DNA of 64,000 nucleotides from Apus apus (GCF_020740795.1 NC_067300.1:186001-250000), one strand, 5' to 3'; shown: positions 1-24,212, counted from the first letter of the stretch. The notes: generated by a model not told the origin, from the sequence alone. Translations and numbers: made by a program.

Positions 1-1434
1 AGACACCGCTGCTCCTCCAGCCAGCCTGCACGGCAAAGAAAAACTCCAAACAACTATTGACTCCCAGAGGAGAGAGAAGAGCTGTCCTTTTCACACACAC
101 AGAGCCCTGGGCAGACCAGGAACACAAGCCTCAGAGTAGACAACAGAAATCTGCGAGAGGATGCGTGTGAGTGGGTGAAAAGCAACCCAAGCTGTTGTGT
201 AAATAAATACTTCACAAGATCTGGAACTGAATTTTGGTTCTCAGCAGGACCTGCTTCTTCCCTCATCTGCTTCTTCACACAGCCCCAGCCCTTTGTCACT
301 CCCTGTGCAAACACGTCTTGGTCTCGTCACTGGGATGGAGGAGGGATGGCAACAGTAGAGGGTAGGGAAGAGTGATGGACACCACAGGACTGGGGCTTTC
401 TAATCACCATTACTTCTAGATCTGGTTTGTTGTCCAAACAGAAGTAGAAAGTGTTTGTGGGTAGCCCCCCAGTACCGGCTTGCGACAGTGTTGAAGCAGC
501 TGCTTTTAAGAGCTGGCACTGAATTCACCTTTGGCTGTGCCCAGCTACTCAACATGCATCATTTGAGCCTTTAACTTGGGAATCCAACTCACATTGGATC
601 TCTAGACAAAACTGAAAACGGGATTTTTTTCCTGAGCATCTCAGAATTAAAAAGAAATGAGCAAGCAATTTTGATAGATAGGAACACTCATCAACAAGCA
701 GAGGAACAATTTAACAGAAGCCTGAGAAATGCATTCATTTGTAGCATTTATTTTCCTATCACAGGAAACCACTGATTCATGTAGCTCTGAAACCCATAAA
801 AAAACCTCAGCAACCTTCACATGGGTGCCAAGAGACAAACATGGGGGGAAGTAGGTAAGGAAGGAAAAATACCTACTTCTGACCTTTGCTGGGTTCAGCA
901 CTAAACCCCTAAAAGAGAAAAAAATCTGTCATTTGTAAAAAAATCAGTAACTTCCCTACTGATTGTTCTATAAATAGAGCCCTGTTTGAAAAGTGGAAGC
1001 CAAGCAAAGGCTGCATGACAAGTGCTCAGTACCTACAGAGCATCTGTGAAAGCCTGACTCAGCTCCAGATCACTCAGATCTTCAAATAAGACAAACACAC
1101 ACCACCCACAATGAAACTCCTCCTCCCCTCAGTACAAGGAGATTAAAAGCTTGGAAAAAAAACAAACAATCCCCAAACCTAACAGAATTACTGGCCAAGA
1201 ACTGTCTTCTGTTTTGTGGAGAAAAAATACATCCCACAATGTCAAACTCCCTTGGGATTGACCCTCTGTGCAGCTCCACATCCCCTGCACATGGAAGCGT
1301 GGGCATCGCAGCCCCAGCCATGCCATCAGTGACACTGTCTTGTGTCCTGCAGCTCCTGTGGCCACATCCAACACGTGTAGGGACAAAGACAACAAGTGCA
1401 TTTTCCTCATGAACACAAAACACAGACAGACACA
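1..1434. other. Left flank, no gene recognised
   Basis: I see no exon with a recognisable protein match and no RNA gene here. The longest open frames (about 120 codons) are low-complexity readings without splice-linked partners. In human 9q34.3 the gene beyond UAP1L1 on this side is MAN1B1. None of its exons is visible, so the stretch is probably the intergenic space past the UAP1L1 poly(A) site. Confidence 0.5.
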
Positions 1435-1453
1435 TAGAAATCATAGTAACATC

Positions 1454-1459
1454 TTTATT
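1454..1459 (-). terminator. UAP1L1: Candidate poly(A) signal of UAP1L1
   Basis: TTTATT on the plus strand reads AATAAA on the minus strand. The minus-strand sequence just downstream (about 1390-1435) is rich in TG and TCTG steps, as expected for a GU-rich cleavage-stimulating element. The combination makes this the best candidate for the distal 3' end of UAP1L1. Confidence 0.45.
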
Positions 1460-2285
1460 ATAAAAATGCTTAAGTGTCCAAAAGTTTCATTTTTTCATTT
1501 TGTAACACATATTAGAATTATTTTGTTACATACAGGACAGATTAATTTTTTTTTTTAAGTTCTCTCAAAATTCTCTATTCCAGTTTAAAATGAGGAACCA
1601 CAGAAAAAAACCTCAACAGACAAGGCACCCAGCATTCTAATTCAGCTTTTCCTTGAGTACAACCTCTAAAAACCTTGTCAGCATCTCAGTGTACACATGA
1701 TTAAAGCACATGGGAACTGAAGTTTCAAAAGAAAAAGCACTTTTAAAAGAGCAAAATAAAGATCCTTTCTTTATAGCACAGTGCAATTCAAAAGGAGTGG
1801 GTGCCTGAATTCACAAGCCATGTTCACGAAGACACAACACAGACTGTTCTTGGATATAAACCTTGACTGACAGGAATGGAATGACCCACAGAAACACCGT
1901 GCAAAAACCATTACAGAACTGAACATCAAGGACAGATGCTTTATTTCTATTAAAGGTGGGAATTGCTGCACATGCAAAGTGAGGTCATCAGAACTGTCAT
2001 TAGCTCATTTGCATGTGCAAAAGGCTCATTACTCACGTGCATGCAAAGACACTTTATACCTGAAAACTCTGTTTAGATTGGCATTTAGATGCTTTCTTTG
2101 GAAAACACAAGCCTTCCCATTTTCATACTTCCCTGACATCCTGAATACAGCTTCATGTCAGGAATTACCAAAAGCCACAGAAGTGATTTAAAAGATTTAT
2201 GCTTAATAAAATAGCATCAGCAGGTGCATGAAATAACATTCTAAACGAGGCAGCTTGCTCATCACCTTCCCTAACACTGTTAGGG

Positions 2286-2350
2286 TGTATGGAGTGCTCC
2301 TTAAGCAGGAAGCAGTGCTTCCTTAAGTAGGAAGTATGGAGTGCTCCTTA
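2286..2350. repeat. Short tandem repeat of about 22 bp
   Basis: Three imperfect copies of a unit containing GTGCTCCTTAAG or GTGCTTCCTTAAG followed by AGGAAG lie head to tail in the presumed UAP1L1 3'UTR. TTAAG and CTTAAG half-sites give weak dyad symmetry. No function is assigned. Confidence 0.55.
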
Positions 2351-3626
2351 TGTAAGGGTGCCCAGCAGTGCACCTGGAGCACCCTCACCAAGGGTGGAAC
2401 AACTTGGGTGTGTTAAGGCACAGGCTCAGCAGTCCAAAGGCTGGAGGGGATCACAGCCACCCTGCCAGTCCTCAGCTAGGGCTCAGGTCACATAAAATCA
2501 TATGTTCTGGCAATTAGCATCCTTAATTAGCTGACACTATGGTTAGCAACATCGTCAAAAGGAAGGTATCCGAATAATTACTTCATATGTGAAGGAGTGC
2601 TGGAAAACTACCTGGCCAGAAACTGTAGAAGCAGAGGCTGGTGTTTTCCTGCGCACACTGGTTATGCTGGGATTAAGACTTTTATTTTGTTTTCATTAAG
2701 CATTAAACTCCCGCAGGATTTGTTCCTCTTGTTTCTTTCAGGTACTTAAAAAGTCCTCTTTGAGGGATTTGGTATATATTAAAACAGAAAAAAATGAGAA
2801 GTAAAAGAAACGTTTGTTACAGACAGGAAGAGCAGACAGTTGTTGTGAAAAAAAAATATTGTCTTAATTAAGAAAAAAACCAAACAGGTCAGTACAGCTG
2901 TAAAAAGCAATCAGTCTAAGCTGCGTATTTACTTACGTTTTCTTGGAATGGCACCAGCAAGCCTGAATAAGCAAAACAGTCTGTTCTGCTTTGGACTGCC
3001 AAACCTCAAGTGATGCCTACAGAGAGAGCATACCCACCAACAGCAGATTCCTCTCTCTGACCTGGTTAGAGAATGGAAATGCTGAACTGGCTCTTCTAAT
3101 CATCACAGGATTGGGAAAAGGACGGATCTACACAGAAAAAGGCCCCAGTACACAAAGTCATCCCATACTTTTCATGATGGGACCTCAAACTGATTCTTCA
3201 GCTGTGAACACAAAACAAAATTCCACCAGCACATACAAGATACCTAACAAGGCACTAAAGAGATTTCATCTTCTTGAATGCAAAGCTGATTTATTAGGCC
3301 CTGACTGGCTCTTTTACATATTTGTATGCATAGCAAATAAGAAATATAAAACCTGTTTGGCACACAGAAGGTATTAATCTTCATTCACATCCAAGTCTAC
3401 AAAACAGATTGAGGTAAAAAAGGCACAGCCTTCCAAGGCACCAAGCAGAACCGGTGAGCATGTACGTGTGTGTAAACACAACTGCTGCAAGGATTTGGTA
3501 TCAATTCAAAAATGCAAAGCAATTTTTTTATAATGCACTTCATAGCTGACATCTCAGCAATGTCATTTCTTCTAATGGATCTGACAGACAGATATCTGTC
3601 TTCAGGGGGAAAGTTCTCCTTCCTCT

Positions 3627-17254
<13,628 letters not shown>

Positions 17255-17320
17255 GGCCCCGACAGCGGCCTCTGCCCGGCTGCGGCACCGGGGGCGGAAC
17301 GAGGCGGGCAAGGGCGGGAC
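17255..17320 (-). promoter_or_regulatory. UAP1L1: Compact UAP1L1 core promoter with GC boxes
   Basis: Between the start codon and the first recognisable CR1 base there are only about 65-75 bp. They carry GC-box (Sp1-type) cores at 17291-17297, 17303-17308 and 17312-17318. I see no TATA box or CCAAT box. The segment is CpG-rich. The transcription start must lie either here or inside the adjoining CR1 sequence. Confidence 0.5.
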
Positions 17321-18118
17321 CACGAGGGAAAGGCGGTGGATGTTGGCTGCCTGGACCGTTATGCCTTGGACACCGTTTTCCATGTTACTCTCCTGGAGAA
17401 AGCGGCTGCTCGTGGCTTGGAGAGGGGTGCTGCTCGCTGGGTGAAACAGTGGCTGGTGGCCAGGCCCCAAGAGTTGTGCTGAATGGAGTTAAACTCAGCG
17501 GGTGGCTGGTCACTAGTGGTGTTCCCCAGGGCTCAGTCTTGGGGATAGTTCTCTTTAAGATCTTTATCAATGATCTGGACCCCTCATCCAGAGGGTCAGG
17601 TGCACCCTCACTTTGCAGAAGACACTAAGCTGGGAGGGAGTGTTGATCTGCCTGAGGATGGGAAGGGTCTACAGAGGGATCTGGACAGCTGAGGGCCACT
17701 GTATGAGGTTCAACAAGACTCAGTGCCAGGTCCTGCACTTGGGTCACAACAACCCCACACAACACTCCAGGCTTGGGGAAGAGTGGCTGGAAAGTGCCCG
17801 GTGGAAAAGGACCTGGGGTGTTGGTTGACAGTGGCTGAATATGAGCCAGCATGTGCCCAGTGGCCAAGAAGGCCAATGGCATTGTTATAGGTGAATCAGG
17901 AATTTAATTTGCTGATCAAATCTGAATGTATATGGCTGGGTGTCAGGCTGCCATGTTTGTTAAATATTTGTAGTTATGTTCTGTTATGTAATGGTTAATG
18001 TTGGAAGTTATACTTTGTTATTTAATGCTAAATGCTGATGGCCATATCAGGTAGATAAAACAATAAGTTATATAACATCTTGATTGACTGTGTAAGTCCC
18101 GGAGAACAACAACAACGC

Positions 18119-18282
18119 AGAGAATGGGATTTACCGAGAGAAAGAGACAGACCCTCCCCCCCCCCCTGCAACGGTGGGAAAGGGAATGGAATTTGCCGAG
18201 ACGGGGGGAGGACCTCCCAAAAACGGCGGGACAAGGATGGAATTTTCCAAGAGAGGTGGACCCTCCAAACGGCAGGAAAAAG
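18119..18282 (+). repeat. Three direct repeats in the LTR U3 region
   Basis: Three imperfect units of roughly 50-58 bp. Each has the order ATGGGATTTACCGAGAG or ATGGAATTTGCCGAGA or ATGGAATTTTCCAAGAG, then a purine stretch, then GGACCCTCC or GGACCTCCC, then AACGGCGGGA or AACGGCAGGA. They end just before the TATA box, the place where retroviral U3 enhancer repeats sit. Confidence 0.7.
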
Positions 18283-18287
18283 AACTG

Positions 18288-18294
18288 TATAAAA
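18288..18294 (+). promoter_or_regulatory. LTR TATA box
   Basis: TATAAAA within CTGTATAAAAGGGACC, immediately 3' of the U3 repeats and about 85 bp upstream of the AATAAA signal. It would direct plus-strand transcription, away from UAP1L1 and toward SAPCD2. Confidence 0.7.
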
Positions 18295-18378
18295 GGGACC
18301 CCCGCGCAGAGCCGCGTGCGCGCCGCTGGCAGAGCACAGACTCTCCGGTCGCCCAGCGCTGTTTGCTCACCTACCTCG

Positions 18379-18384
18379 AATAAA
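18379..18384 (+). terminator. LTR poly(A) signal
   Basis: AATAAA within CTCGAATAAATGG, at the position expected near the R/U5 boundary of the LTR. Confidence 0.7.
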
Positions 18385-19029
18385 TGGAATAATTTCTAAA
18401 TTATTTTCCTGGCTAGTTATTGCCGATTACAGCATCATGGCTTGTATCAGCACTGGTGTGGCCAGCAGGAGCAGTGCAGGGATCATCCCCCTGTGCTGGG
18501 CACTGGGGAGGGGGCACCTGGAATCCTGGGGTCAGGTCTGGGCCCCTCACAACAAGAAGCACATGGAGGGGCTGGAGCGTGTCCAAAGAAGGGCAGTGGA
18601 GCTGGGGAAGGGGCTGGAGCACAGGTCTGATGAGGAGAAGCTGAGGGAATCAGGGATGTTCAGCCTGGAGACAAGGAGGCTGAGGGGAGACCTGCTGGCT
18701 CTGCAGCTGCCTGAGAGGAGGTTGGAGCCAGGGGGGTTGGTCTCTGCTCCCAAGGAACAAGCAAAAGAACAAGAGGAAATGGCCTCAAGTTATGCCAGAG
18801 GAGGTTTAGATTGGATGTTGGGAACAATTTCTTCACTGAAAAGGGTGTCAAGCCCTGGCACAGGCTGCCCAGGGTGGTGGTGGAGTCCCTGTTTCTGGAG
18901 GGACTTAAAAGCTGTGTAGATACAGTGCTGAGGGACATGGGACAGTGGTCGCCTTGGCAGTGTTGGGTTAATGGTTGGATCCCATTATTTTAAAGTTCTT
19001 TTCCAACCAAAACATTTTATGCTTCTATG

Positions 19030-22000
19030 ACATATGGCCCCACCCAGAGCAGCTTCGCTGTCCCTCACAGGTGCAGAGCTGGTCAGCAGCTGTGATGATT
19101 CCCCTGGACCCAGGGTCTGCAGCATGTTCCCTGCTTGCCTCTGCTCCAATCTGGTAATGTGTGCTTTCCAAGAACAGCTCCTGCCTCCCAAGAACCTGCC
19201 ATCCTTCCCCACTACACAGTCCCTGCCCAGTGCATGCCCATGGCTCTGCCCTGTGAGGCTGCCTTTGGCCAGCACAGCATTTCCGTACAGCCAAGTTCCC
19301 AGTCTGTCTCCTGGTCTGAGCACAGCAGCTGGCACCCAGCAGGCCCCCTCTGCAGCAGGCTGTGCCAGCTGGTGCCAGACATCTTTGGCTGCTAGGGTGT
19401 ACCTGATGGGGATGCCAGGGGTGCTAGTGCTGGGACCTTGGTTCCTGGGAAAGTCTCACACCCCTTCTTGCACCCAAAAAGCTCTTGGGGTGACTTCAGC
19501 ACAGCAGGGTGGTGGGTGGATCCTGCCCCACTGTGGCTATGGTGCCAGCCACAGGGTCAGGGCTCAACTCACAACTCCATGTCCCCATCAGAGGTGGCAT
19601 GACTAGATGCAAAAAACCAAAGATCAAGGCTGGGCCAGTCTGGAGGTGCCAGAAGACACACGAGGTGGTATCCCCTGCAGCTCATGCTGTGGTCACAGAC
19701 TGTGGACAGTGCCATGTCCTACACTCCTGCCCCAGTGTATTCCATCCCTTCTTGTAGCTGGGCACCCTGTCACAGCCATTGGCCTGTCCCCCTGGCATCC
19801 TGCCAGCAGTTGGAGCCTAGCTAAGCAGGAGACAAGAAGACACACACACAGCTGCTCAGATGTAGCCACCTCCTTGCATGTGACCAGAGTTAGGGGAGCT
19901 GTACCCCATCTGGATGTGACAATCAGGCCAGGAAGAAAGCCTGACAGTTTTCAAAGCTTTTGTTTCACCCTCTGTTCTCTATTTCACGTGACTCAACACA
20001 GCCCCTGCTTGAGCAGGGGCTTGGGTTTCAAAAACTCTCTCTGCTCCTGTTTATACAAAGCCTATTCCTGCTGCGGCTGCATTCCTGGCTTGCCTGGTGT
20101 GTCGTGCAGGTCTTTCCACAAGTAGTACCTGCATAACTACCGACCCTTATTAATCAGAAAAGGCTCTGTCAGATCCAATTTATAAATCCAGCCCTGCTCT
20201 TTCCTGCAGAACTTGCTGCCTTGCCTTGAAGGAACCCCAACACATAACTGTGGGATCTTGTAGCTGTGAGATCTTGTAGCCATGAGATCATGTAGCTGTG
20301 AGATCTTGTAGCCATGGGAGCTTATAGCTCTGGCATCTCAGCTCTCCTAGAAAAAATGCAGCAAATCCTGCTGCTGCTAGTAAATGTGTTCCCACCCCTC
20401 AAATCCAACCATCCTCCAGAACAGGTTGATCCTGCTGCACAGAGTTACCCAGCCTGATTCTACAACCCATCACACCCGTGCAGGTAGAAATTTTCTTCTG
20501 CAAAGCAGTAAAACCAATGGCAAGTTAGAGCAGATATTCTGGGCAGGACAACCTGAAAGAGCAGGAAGGAGGGAACACTTGGGCCAAATGAAACACAAAC
20601 ATGCAGATGGAAGAAGAAATTCATTCTTTAAAAAGCTCCAGCACCCTGAAAGCAGACAGACAGCAAACACTGTTCCACCAGGGGCAGATACTCTACCAGG
20701 AGAGAGGCAGAGCTCCTTTTTTTTAGGGCTCTGCTTCAGTCTTCCGTAAGTAAGTACCCACAAATATATTCCCCCGAGAAATGTGGTGTTACAGTCATTC
20801 CTTGAATTAGATGAGAGGCTGGGCAGTTTGTGGCTGTAGCATGATTGTTTCTGCAAGCTGCCCTCGGCTGCAGGAGCTGCCTTCATTGGTGGCAGCAGAG
20901 TGGAATTTGTAGTAGAACAGAGCAAACACTAGACAGATTCTAATCACAGGCTTTGCAGCATCTATCACCCTTCAATTTAAGCCTCAAATTATTCCATATA
21001 TTGAAATTCATCTTGCTGAGAACCCATCAGCTGGAGGGGATAGGGCTGAGACTGGATACTAGTCAGGGCCATTTCCTACCCAGAGACCATGGCTCTGTGG
21101 ATCCAAGAACATTGCAGAGTGAGGAAACAAAACCCCCTGCCCCCTGGACAGCTTATTTTAGCTTCTCACCCGCTGCCCTTCTCCCAGCCCTCATGACAGC
21201 CCTGGAGCTGCTAGGCAGCCACCAGACTTCCTGCTCACAGGTCTTCCAAGGGCAAAAGCAGTCTGGAGAAAAGAAAAGTGAAGCACCCAACCTGCCCAAA
21301 GCAAACAGAGCATGTCCTGGATAGGCCCTATGAGCAGCAAGATGGAAAACACGATCGAATTTCAGACCTGGAAAGATCAAACTATATGAAGATGTGCTGT
21401 GTCTCCCTGACCACACTCCCCTCACCATTTTTGGCCTCTGCCCAGAGGTTTCCTGGGGACAGATGCATTTCTGAGTTGACACTTTGGTATTCCCCTGGAA
21501 GTGATTCTCTGCACCCCTTCAGCTTTGTGTCTGAAAGGAAGAATTAATACCAGCTGCACTTCATGACTTGGATAGTGATGGGGAGCACCAGAACTTGGTA
21601 TCTGGAGTGTTGTTAACACGGCTTCTGGTCTGGTTTCAACCAAGCCCCAACCAACTGTTCCTGGCTGTGGTCTGATGACCTGTGCTGGCTGGAGACCAAC
21701 CTGCTTTGGACATGGCCCTGTTTTGGCCAGCAGAGCAATAGGTAGAGGTGGGCTGTGCTGTGCTGCTGGGCCACTTGCTAGACAGCAGCATGCATGCACT
21801 GAGCCCACAGACATGCAGCTGGTTCCCCACCAGACCTCACTCTACCCCAGGAGAACAGAGCAGCAGGGGCTCCACAGTGTCTACTTGAACATGGTCATCA
21901 GGGAACAACCTCATGGTTGCAATCACAATGTGTCTTCTGCAGAGACAAGATTCACGTATGTGTGAATACGTATGTGCTGCTGAAGTCAGCAAGGGACTGA

Positions 22001-23024
22001 ACCTACTGCCGGAGTCACCCAGTGTCACCCGTAGATGGTCAGCGTCATGTAGAAGGGTGTCCCAGTCTCCACCACCAGTGCTGTGCTGGGGTTTGGTGTA
22101 GCTGCTGCCACCTCTCCTCCCAGTACAGGCAATGTTGATTGGTGGGACACAATGGCCTGCCATCAGCCTTCTGGGGGACATCAGCTGCTCCATGCCCTCC
22201 CCAGAAAGGGGCACTGGTATTTTGTGAGCCACTGCGCCAGAGCTGCGAGTGTCCCCACTAATGCCTGCGGGCCAGCAGGGAGGGTTGGGCCACGGTGGGA
22301 GCTGGTGCTTCCCAGTGTCTTGGAGGAAAGAAAACTGAATAACTACATTGTTTATAATTAAAAACTCAAAGATGGCTCTGGCAGTCAGAAAAGCCTGGGC
22401 TGGTGCCACAATTCAGTGAAAGAAAACAAAGCAAAGCAAAACAAAGCCCCAGAAGATCTTTCCCAACAATTTTCAAAAGCTCCCTAACCTCATTTTCCCA
22501 ATCACACTGAGGACAAGAACATCAGCCTGTCAGATGGCAGTGTCCTGAGGGCCATTGGATATGGAGCCTGTGGTCAGACCAGAGCTGCACTGGGCATCTG
22601 GATCCCAGCTCCCTGTTACCAGAGCAGAGAGCTCCACATGGAGGAGCAAGAGTATTACAGCAGAACCTCCAGACACAGTCTGTTTCTGGTACCTGAGCTG
22701 AGCAGTGACACGTTCACTGCCTTGTTTCTGGATCAGAGAGGGGAGGGATGATGCACTGGTTCCATCTCTCTGTGTCCTTACACAGGTGTGAACCTGTTCA
22801 GTGAAAAACGACTAAGCCAAGCAGAGGTCTGAAAACAGGTAGGACAGGTCCAGGAAACTTATGAAAAGAAATGGAAAGCAGGCTGGGAACAATCTGGCAA
22901 TAGCACAGAGGAGACCAGCCAGAGCAGGTCCTTCACAGAGCAAAGCCCAGTGAGGAGGTGTCCATGGCTTAAAAAGAGAGCAGCTTTCCTTTCTGCAAGG
23001 ATACAGTGTTTCTGAGGTACAAAA
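19030..23024. other. Intergenic DNA between UAP1L1 and SAPCD2
   Basis: No gene, RNA gene or further transposon is recognisable here apart from the 16-bp tandem repeat at 20250-20329. Open frames of 100-190 codons exist on both strands but have no family resemblance and overlap each other. An A-rich stretch with AAAGCAAAGC and AAAACAAAGC steps lies near 22425-22450. Confidence 0.6.
20250..20329 (+). repeat. 16-bp minisatellite, five copies
   Basis: Exactly five head-to-tail 16-bp units: GTGGGATCTTGTAGCT, GTGAGATCTTGTAGCC, ATGAGATCATGTAGCT, GTGAGATCTTGTAGCC and ATGGGAGCTTATAGCT. Units 2 and 4 are identical, giving a 32-bp higher-order period. The array contains repeated AGATCT palindromes. Confidence 0.9.
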
Positions 23025-23296
23025 ATCATAGAATCATTTTGGCTGGAAAAGACCTGTAAGGTCATGGAGTCCAACCATTAACCCAGCACTGCCAAGGCCA
23101 CCACTAAACTGTGTCCCTCAGCAGCACACCTTCAGGGCTTTTAAGTCCCTCCAGGGACTCCACCACTGCCCTGGGCAGCCTGTGCCAGGGCCTGGCAACC
23201 CTTTCAGTGAAGAAATTGTTTCTAATATCCAATCTAAACCTCCTCTGACAAAACTTGAGGCCATTTCCTCTTGTCCTTTTGCTTGTTACTTGGAAG
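23025..23296 (-). mobile_element. CR1 LINE 3' fragment upstream of SAPCD2
   Basis: Minus-strand CR1 tail. The translation includes [21 protein letters not shown] and [16 protein letters not shown], then the 3'UTR with GACTCCATGACCTTACAGGTC, ending ATGATTCTATGATT at the low-coordinate end. About 270 bp. It ends some 500 bp before the SAPCD2 start codon. Confidence 0.92.
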
Positions 23297-23452
23297 AAGA
23301 AGCCATTTATGACTACTGGCAGCAGAAGCACTCATGGTGTTTGGGCACAGATAGTGGGACCGTCAGTTCTGCCCGTAAAGAAGGAGATTTGTAGCTGCGG
23401 GAGCAGTGGGTGAGGGTCTGGGGGTGAAATTTGTGCCGGGGTGGACGGGCAC

Positions 23453-23476
23453 GGGGGGGGGGGGGGGGGTGGGGGG
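23453..23476 (+). repeat. Poly-G tract upstream of the SAPCD2 promoter
   Basis: Seventeen G residues, one T, then six G residues. It could form a G-quadruplex on the plus strand and lies about 330 bp upstream of the start codon, at the edge of the CpG island. Homopolymer length may be unreliable in an assembly. Confidence 0.8.
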
Positions 23477-23559
23477 CGTCACCGAGCCGTTCTTGAGGGC
23501 GCAGGGGCTTGGGTGGCAGGGGATGGAGGAGGAGGCGTCTCTCTGAGGCCGCCCTGCTC

Positions 23560-23806
23560 TCGTCCTTGGGGTCCCGTGGGGTTCCGGGGAGTCCGGGGGT
23601 CCAGAGCAGGGACTGGGACCCTCCGCTCCCCCCCGGCCGGGAGCGGGGCGGGCGCCGCGTGGAACTCAAACCGCCGTCCTGCCCCTCAGCCAATGGGCAG
23701 CGCCACCGGCCGCCGCCAGCCAATAGAAGCGAGGGAGTAGCCGCCGCCAGCCAATAGGCGCGCGGGGGCGGGAGCGGCGAGTAACGCTCTGGAGCGGCGG
23801 CCGGTG
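23560..23806 (+). promoter_or_regulatory. SAPCD2: SAPCD2 CpG-island promoter with three CCAAT boxes
   Basis: CCAAT pentamers occur at 23690-23694, 23720-23724 and 23751-23755, each in the context CAGCCAAT(A/G)G or CAGCCAATAG. Their spacings are 30 and 31 bp, about three helical turns, and there is no TATA box. Arrays of NF-Y boxes at about 30-bp spacing are typical of promoters active in G2/M. E2F-like GGCGCG follows the last box. The start codon is 52 bp beyond it. SAPCD2 is known as a mitosis-associated gene, so the fit is good, but factor binding is inferred. Confidence 0.7.
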
Positions 23807-24212
23807 ATGGCTCCCGAGCGCGGCGACCGGTCGCTGCCCGCCGGTACCGACGGTCTCCCTCGGGCGTTCCTGCAGAGCCTGCGGACGCTTTTCGATATCC
23901 TGGATGACCGGCGGCGTGGTTACGTGCACCTGCGGGAGATCGAGTCCCGCTGGCGCGGGGCGGAAGCCCGGGAGCTGCCCGCCGGGGTGATGGAGGGTTT
24001 GCGGCGGGCGGCCCCGGCCAGCGGGTACCTCACCTTCGAGCGGTTCGTGCTGGGGCTGCGCGCTGCCCTGCCTGCCTCTGAGCCCCCGCCCGAGAGCGGC
24101 GGCGGCGGGCGGCGGAGCGCGGAGAAGCCGCCGAGCCCGCGCTGTGCTGAGGAGCGACGGGGGAAGAGCACCGGGCAGCGGGAACCGGGACACGGGCAGC
24201 CCCGGGGCCGAG
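23807..24212 (+). CDS. SAPCD2: SAPCD2 coding exon 1
   Basis: Encodes residues 1-135 and one base of codon 136. It contains the whole conserved N-terminal helical domain, ending FERFVLGLRAALPASEP, then a Gly/Arg/Pro-rich linker ending GQPRGR. The donor is CCGAG followed by GTGAGC. The exon is extremely GC-rich. Confidence 0.93.

Larger units (their letters stand above)
1435..3626 (-). other. UAP1L1: Probable UAP1L1 3'UTR
   Basis: This stretch follows the UAP1L1 stop codon on the minus strand. It is AT-rich compared with the rest of the window and has no coding exon. The far end is set by an AATAAA hexamer (read on the minus strand) at 1454-1459, followed after about 20 nt by a TG-rich stretch typical of a downstream cleavage element. 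Other minus-strand AATAAA hexamers occur inside it, for example near 3288 and near 1940, so shorter transcript ends are possible. The extent is inferred from signals only. Confidence 0.45.
17883..18431 (+). mobile_element. Solo LTR of an endogenous retrovirus
   Basis: A 549-bp element starting TGTTATAGG and ending GATTACA interrupts a CR1 sequence cleanly. It has the TG...CA ends of a retroviral LTR and a 4-bp target duplication GCAT (17879-17882 and 18432-18435). A TATA box (TATAAAA, 18288-18294) and an AATAAA signal (18379-18384) follow in the order expected for U3-R-U5 in plus orientation. No internal retroviral sequence, primer-binding site or second LTR is present, so it is a solo LTR left by LTR-LTR recombination. 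Four-bp duplications are typical of gammaretrovirus-like (class I) elements, but the family was not identified. Confidence 0.9.
17318..19029 (+). mobile_element. Long CR1 LINE copy, split by a solo LTR
   Basis: Two CR1 segments, 17318-17882 and 18432-19029, read as one continuous element on the plus strand once the LTR between them is set aside. The left part covers the RT region (GTGGATGTTGG, GGTGTTCCCCAGGGCTCAGT, AACAAGACTCAGTGCCAGGT) through GGCCAAGAAGGCCAATGGCA. The right part resumes at CATGGCTTGTATCAGC and continues through the ORF2 end and 3'UTR to a terminal CTTCTATGA at 19029. About 1.16 kb of CR1 remains. Frameshifts make it inactive. Its 5' edge abuts the UAP1L1 promoter. The left boundary is uncertain by about 15 bp. 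Confidence 0.92.

Noticed and set aside
18080-18399. Short open frames inside the LTR
   Set aside because: They read through the U3 repeats and the promoter region of a solo LTR. LTRs of this kind do not usually encode protein there.
19034-20125. Two adjacent plus-strand open frames of 190 and 172 codons
   Set aside because: They overlap out of frame, lack splice signals in suitable phases and show no domain features.
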